A DNA stretch of 64,000 nt from AWTP1-18 sp036504515 (GTDB lineage: Bacteria > Pseudomonadota > Gammaproteobacteria > Burkholderiales > Rhodocyclaceae), in contig DASXVA010000009.1 in NCBI GenBank assembly GCA_036504515.1, forward strand, positions 124,001-188,000, given 5' to 3'. The notes beneath the pieces are model-generated. The model had not been told where the DNA came from. It saw nothing but the letters and a program-made list of their open reading frames with translations, and did not search any database. Below are positions 28,615 through 37,142 of this stretch, piece by piece. Position numbers and translations under genes: made by a program. Position 1 is the first letter of the stretch. Every line of letters begins with the position of its first letter.

Positions 28615-31600
28615 GTGAGTGCAGGTAAGGGTGAACAAAGTATTTTGGTAAAGCAGCAAAGGACAGCTTTGTCCCTGACTTTGCTGGGGCGGTCTCAAAT
28701 CCGCTTGGGCAATGAAGATACGACGCGCCAGATCAAATACCGCAAGGGCTTCGCCTTGATGGGCTACCTCGCAGCGAACGCGGGAGTCTGGCAATCCCGC
28801 GAAAGAATCGCTGATCTGCTCTGGCCTGAAATGGATACCGCTGCGGCGCGCACCAACCTGCGACAGGTGTTGAACAACCTGACGTCCGTGTTGAATGTTT
28901 CGCCTGCGGTGTCCCCGCTGCAAAAGGACGATCACGGCATCATCCTGAATCCGCTCTCCGGGGTACGGATCGATATTTCCCTGCTGTCCGACACCATCCT
29001 CAATCGTGTTGTTTCCGATGAGCCCGATGGCCGGCAGTGGCGGCAAAAAGAAGTAGAGCCGTTGATGGCAAGCCTCAGTGGCGAATTCCTCGAAGGTTTG
29101 CAACTGACGGATACACCGGATTTCGATGCCTGGCTTGAGGCGACCCGGTTGAGTTTTCGCGCGAAAAGCGTTGTCTTGCTGGAACAGGTTTGTCGCGCAC
29201 AACGGGAGGAGGGGCGTCTTGGTGCCGCCATTGGTACGGCACGGCTGCTGGTATCGGCGGCTCCTCTGGTTGCAAATCACACCGAAATGCTGATGACCCT
29301 GTTGCTGGAGTCGGGCGATGGCCCGGCTGCACTGGAAGCGTTTGACTCCTTGAGGCACCGTCTGGAAACCGATTGCGGCACTGCTCCAGACAGTCGCCTG
29401 ATCACTTTGCGCGACTCGATCTTGCAGTCGTCGGACCGCCGCCATGCTTCGTTGCGCGCCACCGCTACTGCAATGCCGGAATTGCGCTGGCTGGTGAGTC
29501 TCTATTGCGGTTTCCGGCTGGGCAAGGAGGAGAACTACGCGGTTGATGCGGAGGTGATTGCCAATGTCCAGGCGCTCATCCTGCAACGGGGCGGCACGAT
29601 GGCATCTACGGCTGGGCGGGGCTTGCTGGCCGTCTTCGGTTTGGGCGACAGCGTTGAACGCTCGGCTGAGCGGGCTTTGCTGGTTGCCAGCGACATTCAG
29701 CAAAGCCCAGTCCTGAGGCTTGCGCCCCATATCGGGATCAGTGCAGGAAAGGTTCTGGTTCGGGCTATGCCCGGGAGTCCCCATCTCATCGGCGAAAGTC
29801 CTGATCTTGCCAGTGCAATTGCCTGGAAAGCCGATGCCGGAGAGATTCTGGTCAGCGAGGCTGTCTCATTGCAAGTGGAAACAAGCTTCGAATTTGAAGC
29901 GGCGGGCACTGAGCATTTCTCTGGGTTTGAGGGGGACTACAAGCTTTCTCGTCTAATGCCAGCGCCACCCGCCGAGCTTGTGATGGGGCAACAAAGGGCT
30001 ACGCCCTTTGCCGGGCGCCAGGAAGAGTCCGCTGAGTTGCAGTCTTTGTGGCAGGAGGTTTGTTCAGGCCATTCCCGCATCGCAGTGCTGCGAGCCCCGG
30101 CAGGCCTTGGTAAGACGCGGATGGTTGAGGAATTGTCGCAGTGGATTCAGGCCCAGGGAGGTGAGACCCATCGCATCGTATGCCGGCTAGAGTGCCAGCA
30201 TCAGTCCCTCTCGCCGGTGTTGACTGGGCTGGAGACCTACACAAGCATCTCCCGTGAAGATGATCCGGGAACGCGCCGGACAAAAATGTCGCAGCTTCTT
30301 GAACAGCGGTTTCCTGACTGTTCGGCAGAAAGCCGCGAATCGCTCATGACCTTGATAGAAGGTGATGCCGGTCTTGCTTCCGACGAGTTGTTGTCCAAGA
30401 GTGCAGTGTTTTCCGCCATCATCGAACTGGTGGAGCAGATGGTGGCAGAGCAGCCAACCTTGCTGGTTGTTGATGATTATCACTGGTCGGATCTGGCAAC
30501 GCAGGAGTTGCTCGGTGTCCTTATCCGGGGCCTGGGCCATCAGCAGGTTTTACTCGCCATTACCACTCGCCCCGAAATTGCGCTCGATTGCCCCGCTGAA
30601 TTGACGCGTATTTTTGATCTTCCCCCCTTGGACAAAGAGGCGTCTCTGGCGCTGGTGCAGGCACTGGATTCAGAGAACAGCATTCCTCCTGCTGAAGCCG
30701 AGCGTATTACCGCTTCTGCAGGAGGCATCCCCCTGTTTCTGGAGCGCCTGGTCAAAAGTTGGCTGCAAGGGGATCATCACCTGCTGCCCATTACCGAGTT
30801 GCTGCAAGGGGAACTGGACCGCCTTGGTCCTGCCAAGGATGTATTGCGGGCGGCGTCCGTACTGGGCAGTCAATTCAGCCGCCAAACCCTGATCGATTTG
30901 CTGCCGGACGCCAATGTCGCAGCCGCTTTATCGCGGGCCATCGCCCAGCGTCTAGTCGATGCTTTTTCTACCGGAATATTTGCCTTCAATCATGCCCTGA
31001 TCCGGGATACGGTTTACGCCAGCCTTCCTCACGTTCAACGCAAGATGCTGCATGAACGGGCTGCCCGGCTGTTCCAGATACGGGGCGGGTATTCGGCAGA
31101 AGATGTCGCCCGCCATTTTTCGCTCGCTGAATGCTGGAAAGAAGCGGCGGAATGGTGGGTCAAGGCCGGGCTTTCGGCCACGGCGCGGGAATTCGCCAGT
31201 GATGCGGTCGCCTGCTTTCAAGAGGCCCTGTCCATGCTTGGGAAAATGGGTAAAGACGGCGACGACCACTTTTTCCAAACCGTCCAATTGCGGTTGGGCT
31301 ATGCGGCCCAAGTGGCCCAGGGGTTTGGCTCTCCTCTTGCCCACACGCTCTTCAGCGAGTTGGCAAAAAAAATCGAAGCGATCCCCACTAATTCTGCTGA
31401 AGGCAGACAAATCCAGTTTACGGCCCTCAGTGGCAGCTACATGGGGGGCAGTTCTCAGGGCAAGGTGGAGGGGCTGAATATTGCCCGCCGCTTGGAGGCG
31501 TTGGCTGAAACTGAGCCCGAGCGACTCATGGCGAGTTTTGCCTTGGGCAACTCCTTGTTTTGGCGCGGGCAGTTGGAAGAAGCAAGCTTGTACCAAAAGC

Positions 31601-32307
31601 AGGGCATCGCCTTGGCAGACGTTGTTCCCCCAAAAGAGCGCCTTCGTTATTGTGTTGATGACCCGGCAGTGACCTGCCGGGCTTTTTATGCCTGGAATCT
31701 GTGGTTCCTGGGGGATGAGGTGGCTGCCGTTGCCATGGCAAAAGAAGCGATTGAGCTTGCCCGTAAAGGGCAGCGTGCCCATGCCTTATGTTTTGCGCTG
31801 AATTTCGCCGTTGGACTGCATTGGTGCCGAGGCTCGGTGGATGACGTATTACGGCTGGGTAGCGAATCCCTGGCCCTGGCCAAGAAATATGGCTTCCCTC
31901 TCTGGGAGGGGGTGAGTAGCTTGTTCCTGCTGTGGGCTCAGGCTAAATCAGGCTGTCTGGCAGATACTCGTGTGCTTTTTGGGGCTGCGGCAATGATGCA
32001 GCAGGCTTATCAGGCCGGCATCACCACATCCCGCTGGATTGCGGTTCATGCTTTGGTGGAGCAGGGGGAGTGGGTTGAGGCAGAACGCCTGCTGGACGTG
32101 AGCATACGGGAGGCGGATTTCAACGAAGACCAGTACTGCCTGGCCGACCTGTTCTGGCTCAAGGGCCGCTGCCTGAATAAGCGGGGGCGTGTCGATGAGG
32201 CACAGGCTTCCCTGAGTCAGGCACGGGAGCTAGCTCAAACCCAGCAGGCTGTGGGGTTGCTGACCCGCTTTGAATCAGATTTGCTCAGCATTGACGGTCA
32301 GCCGTAA
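28615..32307 (+). CDS. Large orphan transcriptional regulator: SARP/BTAD - cyclase-like - STAND ATPase - TPR
   Basis: The 1230-residue protein is not one I can name. Residues 15-110 look like a winged-helix DNA-binding domain of the OmpR/SARP type (RQIKYRKGFALMGYLAANAG, ADLLWP, AARTNLRQVLNNL). About 115-265 is a bacterial transcriptional activator (BTAD) helical region. About 285-430 resembles a degenerate class III nucleotide cyclase (GGTMASTAGRGLLAVFG, then HIGISAGKVLV) without clear catalytic metal residues. From 455 there is an AAA_16/STAND ATPase beginning FAGRQEE, with Walker A APAGLGKTR (K500) and Walker B LLVVDDYHW (D620, D621). The rest is TPR-like helices. The start is GTG 28615 with GAGGT 11 nt upstream. 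It stands alone, with no metabolic cluster beside it. Confidence 0.8.
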   Translation: MSAGKGEQSILVKQQRTALSLTLLGRSQIRLGNEDTTRQIKYRKGFALMGYLAANAGVWQSRERIADLLWPEMDTAAARTNLRQVLNNLTSVLNVSPAVSPLQKDDHGIILNPLSGVRIDISLLSDTILNRVVSDEPDGRQWRQKEVEPLMASLSGEFLEGLQLTDTPDFDAWLEATRLSFRAKSVVLLEQVCRAQREEGRLGAAIGTARLLVSAAPLVANHTEMLMTLLLESGDGPAALEAFDSLRHRLETDCGTAPDSRLITLRDSILQSSDRRHASLRATATAMPELRWLVSLYCGFRLGKEENYAVDAEVIANVQALILQRGGTMASTAGRGLLAVFGLGDSVERSAERALLVASDIQQSPVLRLAPHIGISAGKVLVRAMPGSPHLIGESPDLASAIAWKADAGEILVSEAVSLQVETSFEFEAAGTEHFSGFEGDYKLSRLMPAPPAELVMGQQRATPFAGRQEESAELQSLWQEVCSGHSRIAVLRAPAGLGKTRMVEELSQWIQAQGGETHRIVCRLECQHQSLSPVLTGLETYTSISREDDPGTRRTKMSQLLEQRFPDCSAESRESLMTLIEGDAGLASDELLSKSAVFSAIIELVEQMVAEQPTLLVVDDYHWSDLATQELLGVLIRGLGHQQVLLAITTRPEIALDCPAELTRIFDLPPLDKEASLALVQALDSENSIPPAEAERITASAGGIPLFLERLVKSWLQGDHHLLPITELLQGELDRLGPAKDVLRAASVLGSQFSRQTLIDLLPDANVAAALSRAIAQRLVDAFSTGIFAFNHALIRDTVYASLPHVQRKMLHERAARLFQIRGGYSAEDVARHFSLAECWKEAAEWWVKAGLSATAREFASDAVACFQEALSMLGKMGKDGDDHFFQTVQLRLGYAAQVAQGFGSPLAHTLFSELAKKIEAIPTNSAEGRQIQFTALSGSYMGGSSQGKVEGLNIARRLEALAETEPERLMASFALGNSLFWRGQLEEASLYQKQGIALADVVPPKERLRYCVDDPAVTCRAFYAWNLWFLGDEVAAVAMAKEAIELARKGQRAHALCFALNFAVGLHWCRGSVDDVLRLGSESLALAKKYGFPLWEGVSSLFLLWAQAKSGCLADTRVLFGAAAMMQQAYQAGITTSRWIAVHALVEQGEWVEAERLLDVSIREADFNEDQYCLADLFWLKGRCLNKRGRVDEAQASLSQARELAQTQQAVGLLTRFESDLLSIDGQP

Positions 32308-32459
32308 ATCTTGCACATCAGTGGTGTGGTGATTGGGTTACTGAAATATCCCAGCAGGTAGAAGAACACGGCAAGGGCCGCAATGCGCCAGACCCAACGC
32401 CAGAAATTGGGTGGATTGGGTTGGAGCGTCGGCTTGCTGGTTTCGTCGATTTCGTTCAT
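32298..32459 (-). CDS. Small single-pass membrane protein, 53 residues
   Basis: An ATG at 32459 opens a 53-codon frame ending TGA at 32298. It begins MNEIDETSKPTLQPNPPNFW; a basic RWVWR is followed by a hydrophobic helix (IAALAVFFYLLGYF) and a short tail containing one Cys (TPLMCKIYG). The charge pattern and single helix look like a real small membrane protein. The last 10 nt overlap the end of the convergent regulator gene. It lies after the bacterioferritin terminator, so it needs its own promoter or read-through. No family recognised. Confidence 0.55.
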   Translation of the reverse strand: MNEIDETSKPTLQPNPPNFWRWVWRIAALAVFFYLLGYFSNPITTPLMCKIYG

Positions 32460-32476
32460 GGTTTTTGCGCGCAAAT

Positions 32477-32505
32477 AAAAAAGCCGCAGACAAAGCTGCG
32501 GCTTT
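32477..32505 (-). terminator. Rho-independent terminator after the bacterioferritin pair
   Basis: The stem AAAGCCGCAG/CTGCGGCTTT has a 6-nt loop and on the minus strand is followed by a T run. It starts about 18 nt after the stop of the downstream bfr gene. Confidence 0.85.
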
Positions 32506-32522
32506 CAGAGGAGTTGGTAGCG

Positions 32523-33005
32523 TTAGTCGCCGCCGGGCTCCATGTGAGATTGCAGGTAGTTGGGTAGTGTGACTTCCTTGATCAGGCTTTGCTGGGTTTC
32601 CAACCAGTCGATGGCTTCTTCACACTTTTCCAGCAGCTCGGTCAGCAGATCACGGCTGACGTAGTCCTGCAAGGTTTCGCACAGAGCCACGGCTTCGATC
32701 AACAGGGGACGCTGGGTTTCTTTTTCGTAGGTCAAGTCGCCTTGCAGGCACTCCACCACGTTTTCGCCGATCAGCAGCTTGCCCAGGCTTTGCAGGTTGG
32801 GCAGGCCTTCCAGGAAAAGGATGCGTTCGATGACTTCGTCGGCTTCCTTCATGACGCGGATGGACTGCTTGTACTGGTAGTCGTTGAGCTTTTCCAGACC
32901 CCAGTTGCGGAACATGCGGGCATGGAGAAAATACTGGTTGATGGAGGTCAGTTCGTTCTTGAGGACCTTGTTGAGGATGTCGATGATCTTCTTGTCTGTT
33001 TTCAC
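32523..33005 (-). CDS. bfr: Bacterioferritin, heme-binding subunit lacking the ferroxidase centre
   Basis: The 160-residue four-helix ferritin-like protein has the Bfr signature (NELTSINQYFLHARMFRNWG, IERILFLEGLPNLQ). Met52, the interdimer heme ligand, is present. Of the E. coli ferroxidase ligands only E18 and E94 remain: position 51 is Val, 54 is Glu, and the equivalents of E127 and H130 are Cys128 and Ala131. So it should bind heme but not oxidise iron at a di-iron site. It is 12 nt after the other bfr gene, with GTG start 33005 and a strong AAGGAG site. It probably forms mixed shells with its neighbour. Confidence 0.92.
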   Translation of the reverse strand: MKTDKKIIDILNKVLKNELTSINQYFLHARMFRNWGLEKLNDYQYKQSIRVMKEADEVIERILFLEGLPNLQSLGKLLIGENVVECLQGDLTYEKETQRPLLIEAVALCETLQDYVSRDLLTELLEKCEEAIDWLETQQSLIKEVTLPNYLQSHMEPGGD

Positions 33006-33017
33006 TGAGGCGTCTCC

Positions 33018-33503
33018 TTAAGCTGGCTGGCCGGGCTTCATCTGGCTTTGCTGGTAGTTCTGCAGGCCGACCAAGTCGATCAGGCGAATCTGCTTTTCCA
33101 GGAAGTAGGCGTGATCCATTTCGGTGTCTTCCAGTTGCACCAACAACATGTCGCGGGTCACGTAGTCCTGGGCCTTTTCACTGGCAGCAATGGCTTTCTT
33201 CAACTCGCTGACCACGTGGTATTCCACATCCAGGTCGGCCTTGAGCATGGCAGACACATTCTTGCCAATCTTCAACGCATCGCGCTTGGACAGGTTGGGG
33301 GTGCCTTCCAAGAACAGGATGCGCTGGATCAGAGCACGGGCATGCTGACGTTCGTGATCGGATTCGTGCAGGCTTTTTTCACCCAGATGGGGCAGGCCCA
33401 TATCGTTATACATTTCGCCGTGGATCAGATATTGGTCCACAGCAGTTAGCTCTCCGGCCAACAGACCGTTGAGGATGTCGATGATTTTCTTGTCGCCTTT
33501 CAT
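33018..33503 (-). CDS. bfr: Bacterioferritin, ferroxidase-active subunit lacking the heme ligand
   Basis: The 161-residue bacterioferritin has a complete di-iron site: E18, E51, H54, E94, E128 and H131 align with E. coli E18, E51, H54, E94, E127 and H130. The heme Met52 is replaced by Arg (HERQH). It is therefore the catalytic partner of the downstream heme-type subunit. Two-subunit bacterioferritins of this kind are known in Neisseria, Pseudomonas and Magnetospirillum. The ATG at 33503 has a GGGAG ribosome site. A Fur-like box lies 74-92 nt upstream. Confidence 0.93.
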   Translation of the reverse strand: MKGDKKIIDILNGLLAGELTAVDQYLIHGEMYNDMGLPHLGEKSLHESDHERQHARALIQRILFLEGTPNLSKRDALKIGKNVSAMLKADLDVEYHVVSELKKAIAASEKAQDYVTRDMLLVQLEDTEMDHAYFLEKQIRLIDLVGLQNYQQSQMKPGQPA

Positions 33504-33576
33504 GGCTTGCTCCCGATGATGAATGGCTGAAGAATCGCACGGACCCCGTCATTAATCAAGGCTAAGCATTTATTTA

Positions 33577-33595
33577 GCTAATGTTAATCACTCTC
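33577..33595. promoter_or_regulatory. Fur-box-like sequence upstream of the bacterioferritin genes
   Basis: GCTAATGTTAATCACTCTC matches 15 of 19 positions of the classical Fur box GATAATGATAATCATTATC. It lies in the 275-nt divergent region between bfr (minus) and the peptide-transport gene (plus), closer to bfr. Direct or indirect Fur control of bacterioferritin is common. Confidence 0.5.
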
Positions 33596-33778
33596 ATCCA
33601 TATAGGCGAGTATGGTTTTCCCGGAAACCCGCTCCCTGTGCGGCTTTGCTATAAGTGATTGCTTAAATTCTGTGAGTCGATAGGGCTTCTGCGGGAAAGC
33701 CGGGGAGTCATTCTCAAGGACCTGTCCCGGTATGATGCTGCTCCGTGCAGATCTTTTCCTTTTCCCGATTGATTTTCG

Positions 33779-35635
33779 ATGCCCCGTACTGGCCCCATGA
33801 ATGCTCCGGTTTTCGTTCGTCTGCCCCAGCTAGCCGTTTTCCTGGGCGTGGTTTTGCTGGCAATTGTCGGTATGCCGGCGCTGGCGGCCCACGGTATTGC
33901 CCAGTACGGTCAGCCTAAATATCCAGCGGGCTTCTCTCACTTCGATTACGTCAATCCTGCCGCACCCCAAGGCGGTACGCTGGTGCTGTCGCCCGTCCAG
34001 CAGACCGGTTACGACAAGTTCAATCCCTTTTCCCTCAAGGGCATCCAGGCTCCCGGCGTTGGCAGCCTGATGTTCGAAAGCCTGGCGGCGGGCTCCAGTG
34101 ACGAAGTGGCAAGCATGTACGGCCTGTTGGCCGACGATATTCGCGTTGCCGCCGATAAGCTCTCCGTCACCTTTCACCTCAATCCCAAGGCCCGCTTTTC
34201 CAATGGGCTACCTGTCCTGGCCCAGGATGTGAAGGATTCCTTTGACACCCTGATGAGCAAGGTCGCCAGCCCCATGTATCGCTCCGTCTTTGCCGACGTG
34301 AGCAAGGTGCTGGTGCTGTCGGAAAGGGAGGTCCGTTTCGAGTTCAAGAACGCCAATGCCGAACTGCCCCTGATCGTGGGCGGCATGCCGGTTTTCTCCA
34401 AAACCTGGGGCCGTCAGGCCGATGGCAAGACCATCACCTTCGACAAGCTGGGTTTTGAAAAGCCCGTTTCCAGTGGCCCCTACCTGATTGAAAAGTTTGA
34501 TCCCGGTCGTTCGATCACCTTCCGTCGCAATCCCGACTGGTGGGCCAAAGACCTGCCCGTGCGCAAAGGCATGTTCAACTTCGAGCGGGTGGTGTTCCAG
34601 TTGTACAAGGACGACACGGCCCAACTGGAAGCCTTCAAGGCTGGCGACTTCGACGTGAGTTTCGAGTTCCGTGCCAAAAACTGGGCCCGGGGTTACCAGG
34701 GGCCGCGCTTTCGTAATGGTGATTTGATCCGTTACGAATTTCCCCATCGCAACGCTGCCGGCATGCAGGGCTACATCTTCAATCAGCGCAAGCCTTTGTT
34801 TCAAGATATCCGTGTGCGGGAAGCCTTGGGTTTGGCCCTGGATTTCGAGTGGATGAATCGGCAGTTGTTCTTTGGACAATACACGCGGATCGATAGTTTC
34901 TTTGCCAACACCGACCTGGCCGCCGTCAGTACCCCCGGTGGTTTGCCCGGAGCGGATGAACTGAAATTGCTTAATCCTCTACGGAGTCAGGTACCACCTA
35001 GCGTCTTCGGTCCTCTGGCTCCTCCGCCAAGCACCAAGCCGCCTTCCAGTTTGCGAGACAACTTGCGCAAAGCGCGGGAGCTGCTGGCCCAAGCGGGATG
35101 GACCTATCGCGACGGCGCCCTGCGCAATGAAAAGGGGGAAGCCTTTGAATTCGAACTGCTGGATAACGGCGTATTAACCCGGGTGGATGGCGCTTTTGCC
35201 CGTAATCTGGAACGGCTGGGGATCAAGGCCAGCCAGCGGGTCATCGACAATGCCCTGTTCCAGAAGCGGCTGGAAGACTTTGATTTCGACGTAACCCATT
35301 TCATGTACGGCACCTCCCAAAGCCCCGGCAACGAATTGGTGGATCGTTTCACCAGCCAGAGTGCCGGCGTGAAGGGCTCGGAAAATATGATGGGGCTTCG
35401 TTCCCCCGCCGTAGATGCTCTGGTGCAGCAAGTACTGCGGGCCACGACGCGGGAAGATTTGTCGGCAGCCAGCCGCGCTCTGGATCGGGTGTTGATGCAG
35501 GGGCATTACGTCATTCCCCAGTTCTATAGCAATACCCATCGGGTGGCCTACAAGCGCGGCCTGGGTTTTCCGCAGACATTACCTTTGTACTACACCGCCC
35601 AGGAGTGGGTGTTGAGTACTTGGTGGTCGAAGTAA
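33779..35635 (+). CDS. yejA: Peptide ABC transporter, periplasmic solute-binding protein (YejA-like)
   Basis: The 618-residue family 5 extracellular solute-binding protein has a signal peptide (hydrophobic core LAVFLGVVLLAIVG, cleavage near PALA-AHG at about residues 36-37). The mature start HGIAQYGQPKYPAGFSHFDY is typical of YejA. The core domains contain the FNPFSLKG, RFSNGLPV and FRRNPDWWA segments. The YejABEF transporter imports oligopeptides and, in E. coli, microcin C. ATG 33797 is an alternative start that gives a more usual signal peptide. It heads the transporter operon. Confidence 0.92.
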   Translation: MPRTGPMNAPVFVRLPQLAVFLGVVLLAIVGMPALAAHGIAQYGQPKYPAGFSHFDYVNPAAPQGGTLVLSPVQQTGYDKFNPFSLKGIQAPGVGSLMFESLAAGSSDEVASMYGLLADDIRVAADKLSVTFHLNPKARFSNGLPVLAQDVKDSFDTLMSKVASPMYRSVFADVSKVLVLSEREVRFEFKNANAELPLIVGGMPVFSKTWGRQADGKTITFDKLGFEKPVSSGPYLIEKFDPGRSITFRRNPDWWAKDLPVRKGMFNFERVVFQLYKDDTAQLEAFKAGDFDVSFEFRAKNWARGYQGPRFRNGDLIRYEFPHRNAAGMQGYIFNQRKPLFQDIRVREALGLALDFEWMNRQLFFGQYTRIDSFFANTDLAAVSTPGGLPGADELKLLNPLRSQVPPSVFGPLAPPPSTKPPSSLRDNLRKARELLAQAGWTYRDGALRNEKGEAFEFELLDNGVLTRVDGAFARNLERLGIKASQRVIDNALFQKRLEDFDFDVTHFMYGTSQSPGNELVDRFTSQSAGVKGSENMMGLRSPAVDALVQQVLRATTREDLSAASRALDRVLMQGHYVIPQFYSNTHRVAYKRGLGFPQTLPLYYTAQEWVLSTWWSK

Positions 35636-35648
35636 AAGGGTAAGTACT

Positions 35649-36074
35649 TTGGATATTCAGTCTTTTTGGATTGCATTGCTCTCAATAGCAACACCAGTTG
35701 CTGGAGTTGTTGGTTTTGCAATCCAATTGCGCCAAGTTAAGAAAACTCAGCTAGAGAATGAAAAACTTCATCTTGAAATTTCCCTTCTCAAAGAGAAAGC
35801 TGCACTGTCTGATCAAAGTATTGTGGTGCCATCAAGCGAAGAAGTATTGAAGGTAAACCGTGGTCGAACAATGTTCAGTAGATCCGGTCACTCCATGGAA
35901 TTAATGTCCTCTGTGCAAACTAATGAGCTACAGGCAACGGTGAACATTGGAGTAAAGCAATCTTTAAAGGAAACAATTTTAGTATCGATAGTTGTGTTGG
36001 TTTTTGTAGTTATTGTTTCGTATTTCTTATATGACATTTATCGCCTCTCTCTGTGGGTAAGTTCTAAGTTTTAA
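35649..36074 (+). CDS. AT-rich orphan two-helix membrane protein inside the yej operon
   Basis: The 141-residue protein has no recognised family. Residues 6-26 (WIALLSIATPVAGVVGFAIQL) form a transmembrane helix. Then comes a coiled-coil-like charged helix (TQLENEKLHLEISLLKEKA), a polar middle, and a second hydrophobic helix at about 110-130 (TILVSIVVLVFVVIVSYFL). The GC content over 35641-36060 is about 38 %, far below the flanking yejA and yejB. It starts at TTG 35649 with AAAAGGG about 9 nt upstream, only 13 nt after yejA, and yejB begins 11 nt after its stop. This suggests a recently acquired gene seated precisely between transporter genes. Confidence 0.65.
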   Translation: MDIQSFWIALLSIATPVAGVVGFAIQLRQVKKTQLENEKLHLEISLLKEKAALSDQSIVVPSSEEVLKVNRGRTMFSRSGHSMELMSSVQTNELQATVNIGVKQSLKETILVSIVVLVFVVIVSYFLYDIYRLSLWVSSKF

Positions 36075-36085
36075 TAGAGACCAAA

Positions 36086-37135
36086 ATGCTGAACTACCTC
36101 CTAAAACGTCTCCTCCTCATGATCCCCACGCTCCTCGGTGTGGTGACCCTGACCTTCATCGTTATCCAGTTCGTCCCCGGTGGGCCGGTGGAGCAGATGA
36201 TGATTGAGTTGCGCCACGGCCAAGGTGTCGGTGGCGAGGCCAGTGGTGGTGGCGGTTTCTACAAAGGCAGCCAAGGGGTGGATGAAGAGCGGCTGAAAGA
36301 GATCAAAGCCCTCTACGGTTTTGATAAGCCTCCCCTGGAGCGCTACGTGATGATGCTCAAACGCTTTGCGGTGTTTGATTTGGGCCAGAGCTACTACCAG
36401 CACAAGGGGGTAGGGGAGTTGATCTATTCCAAGCTGCCGGTCTCCATCACTTTGGGGCTTTGGACTTTCTTCCTTACCTATCTGATCTCGGTGCCCCTGG
36501 GCATTGCCAAGGCCGTGCGGGCGGGGACGCGCTTCGACACGCTTTCCAGCGTTGTGGTGCTGATCGGTTACGCGATCCCCGGCTTCGTGTTGGGGGTGGC
36601 GTTGCTGGTGTTGTTCGGCGGCGGCAGTTTCGTGCAGTGGTTCCCCCTGCGGGGCCTGACTTCGGACAACTGGGAGCAACTCAGTTTCATGGGCAAGGCC
36701 ATGGATTATCTGTGGCACATCGCATTGCCCATTACCGCTTCGGTGGTGGGGAGCTTTGCCGTGATCACCATGCTGACCAAGAATGCTTTCCTGGAGGAAA
36801 TCCGCAAGCAGTACGTACTTACGGCTCGGGCCAAGGGGCTGTCGGAGCGCACCGTGCTCTGGCGCCATGTTTTCCGTAATGCGCTGATCCCTTTGGTCAC
36901 CGGCTTCCCGGCTGCTTTTGTCGGTGCGTTCTTCACTGGTTCCCTGTTGATTGAAACCCTGTTCTCTCTGGACGGCCTTGGCTTGCTGTCTTTCGAGTCC
37001 GTGGTGCGGCGGGACTATCCGGTGGTGTTGGGCTCCCTCTACCTGTTTACCTTGATCGGCTTGTTTACCAAGTTGATCTCCGACATCTGCTACGTCTGGG
37101 TGGACCCCCGTATCCACTTTGATGCCATTGACTGA
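36086..37135 (+). CDS. yejB: Peptide ABC transporter permease (YejB-like)
   Basis: The 349-residue inner-membrane permease has an N-terminal helix at about 8-28, a periplasmic stretch with a glycine-rich insert (GGEASGGGGFYKG), and the binding-protein-dependent transport signature (EEIRKQYVLTARAKGLSERTVLWRH). That signature is the EAA loop contacting the ATPase. It pairs with yejE. The length and the insert are typical of YejB rather than DppB. Confidence 0.93.
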   Translation: MLNYLLKRLLLMIPTLLGVVTLTFIVIQFVPGGPVEQMMIELRHGQGVGGEASGGGGFYKGSQGVDEERLKEIKALYGFDKPPLERYVMMLKRFAVFDLGQSYYQHKGVGELIYSKLPVSITLGLWTFFLTYLISVPLGIAKAVRAGTRFDTLSSVVVLIGYAIPGFVLGVALLVLFGGGSFVQWFPLRGLTSDNWEQLSFMGKAMDYLWHIALPITASVVGSFAVITMLTKNAFLEEIRKQYVLTARAKGLSERTVLWRHVFRNALIPLVTGFPAAFVGAFFTGSLLIETLFSLDGLGLLSFESVVRRDYPVVLGSLYLFTLIGLFTKLISDICYVWVDPRIHFDAID

Positions 37136-37142
37136 ACCGATC

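Noticed and set aside
28522..29784. A 420-codon minus-strand frame antisense to the orphan regulator
   Set aside because: It overlaps the conserved DNA-binding and BTAD regions of the regulator and has an improbable composition.
33504..33778. A small gene between bfr and the peptide-transport gene
   Set aside because: No frame with a ribosome site and coding character; the region is better read as a divergent promoter with a Fur-like box.
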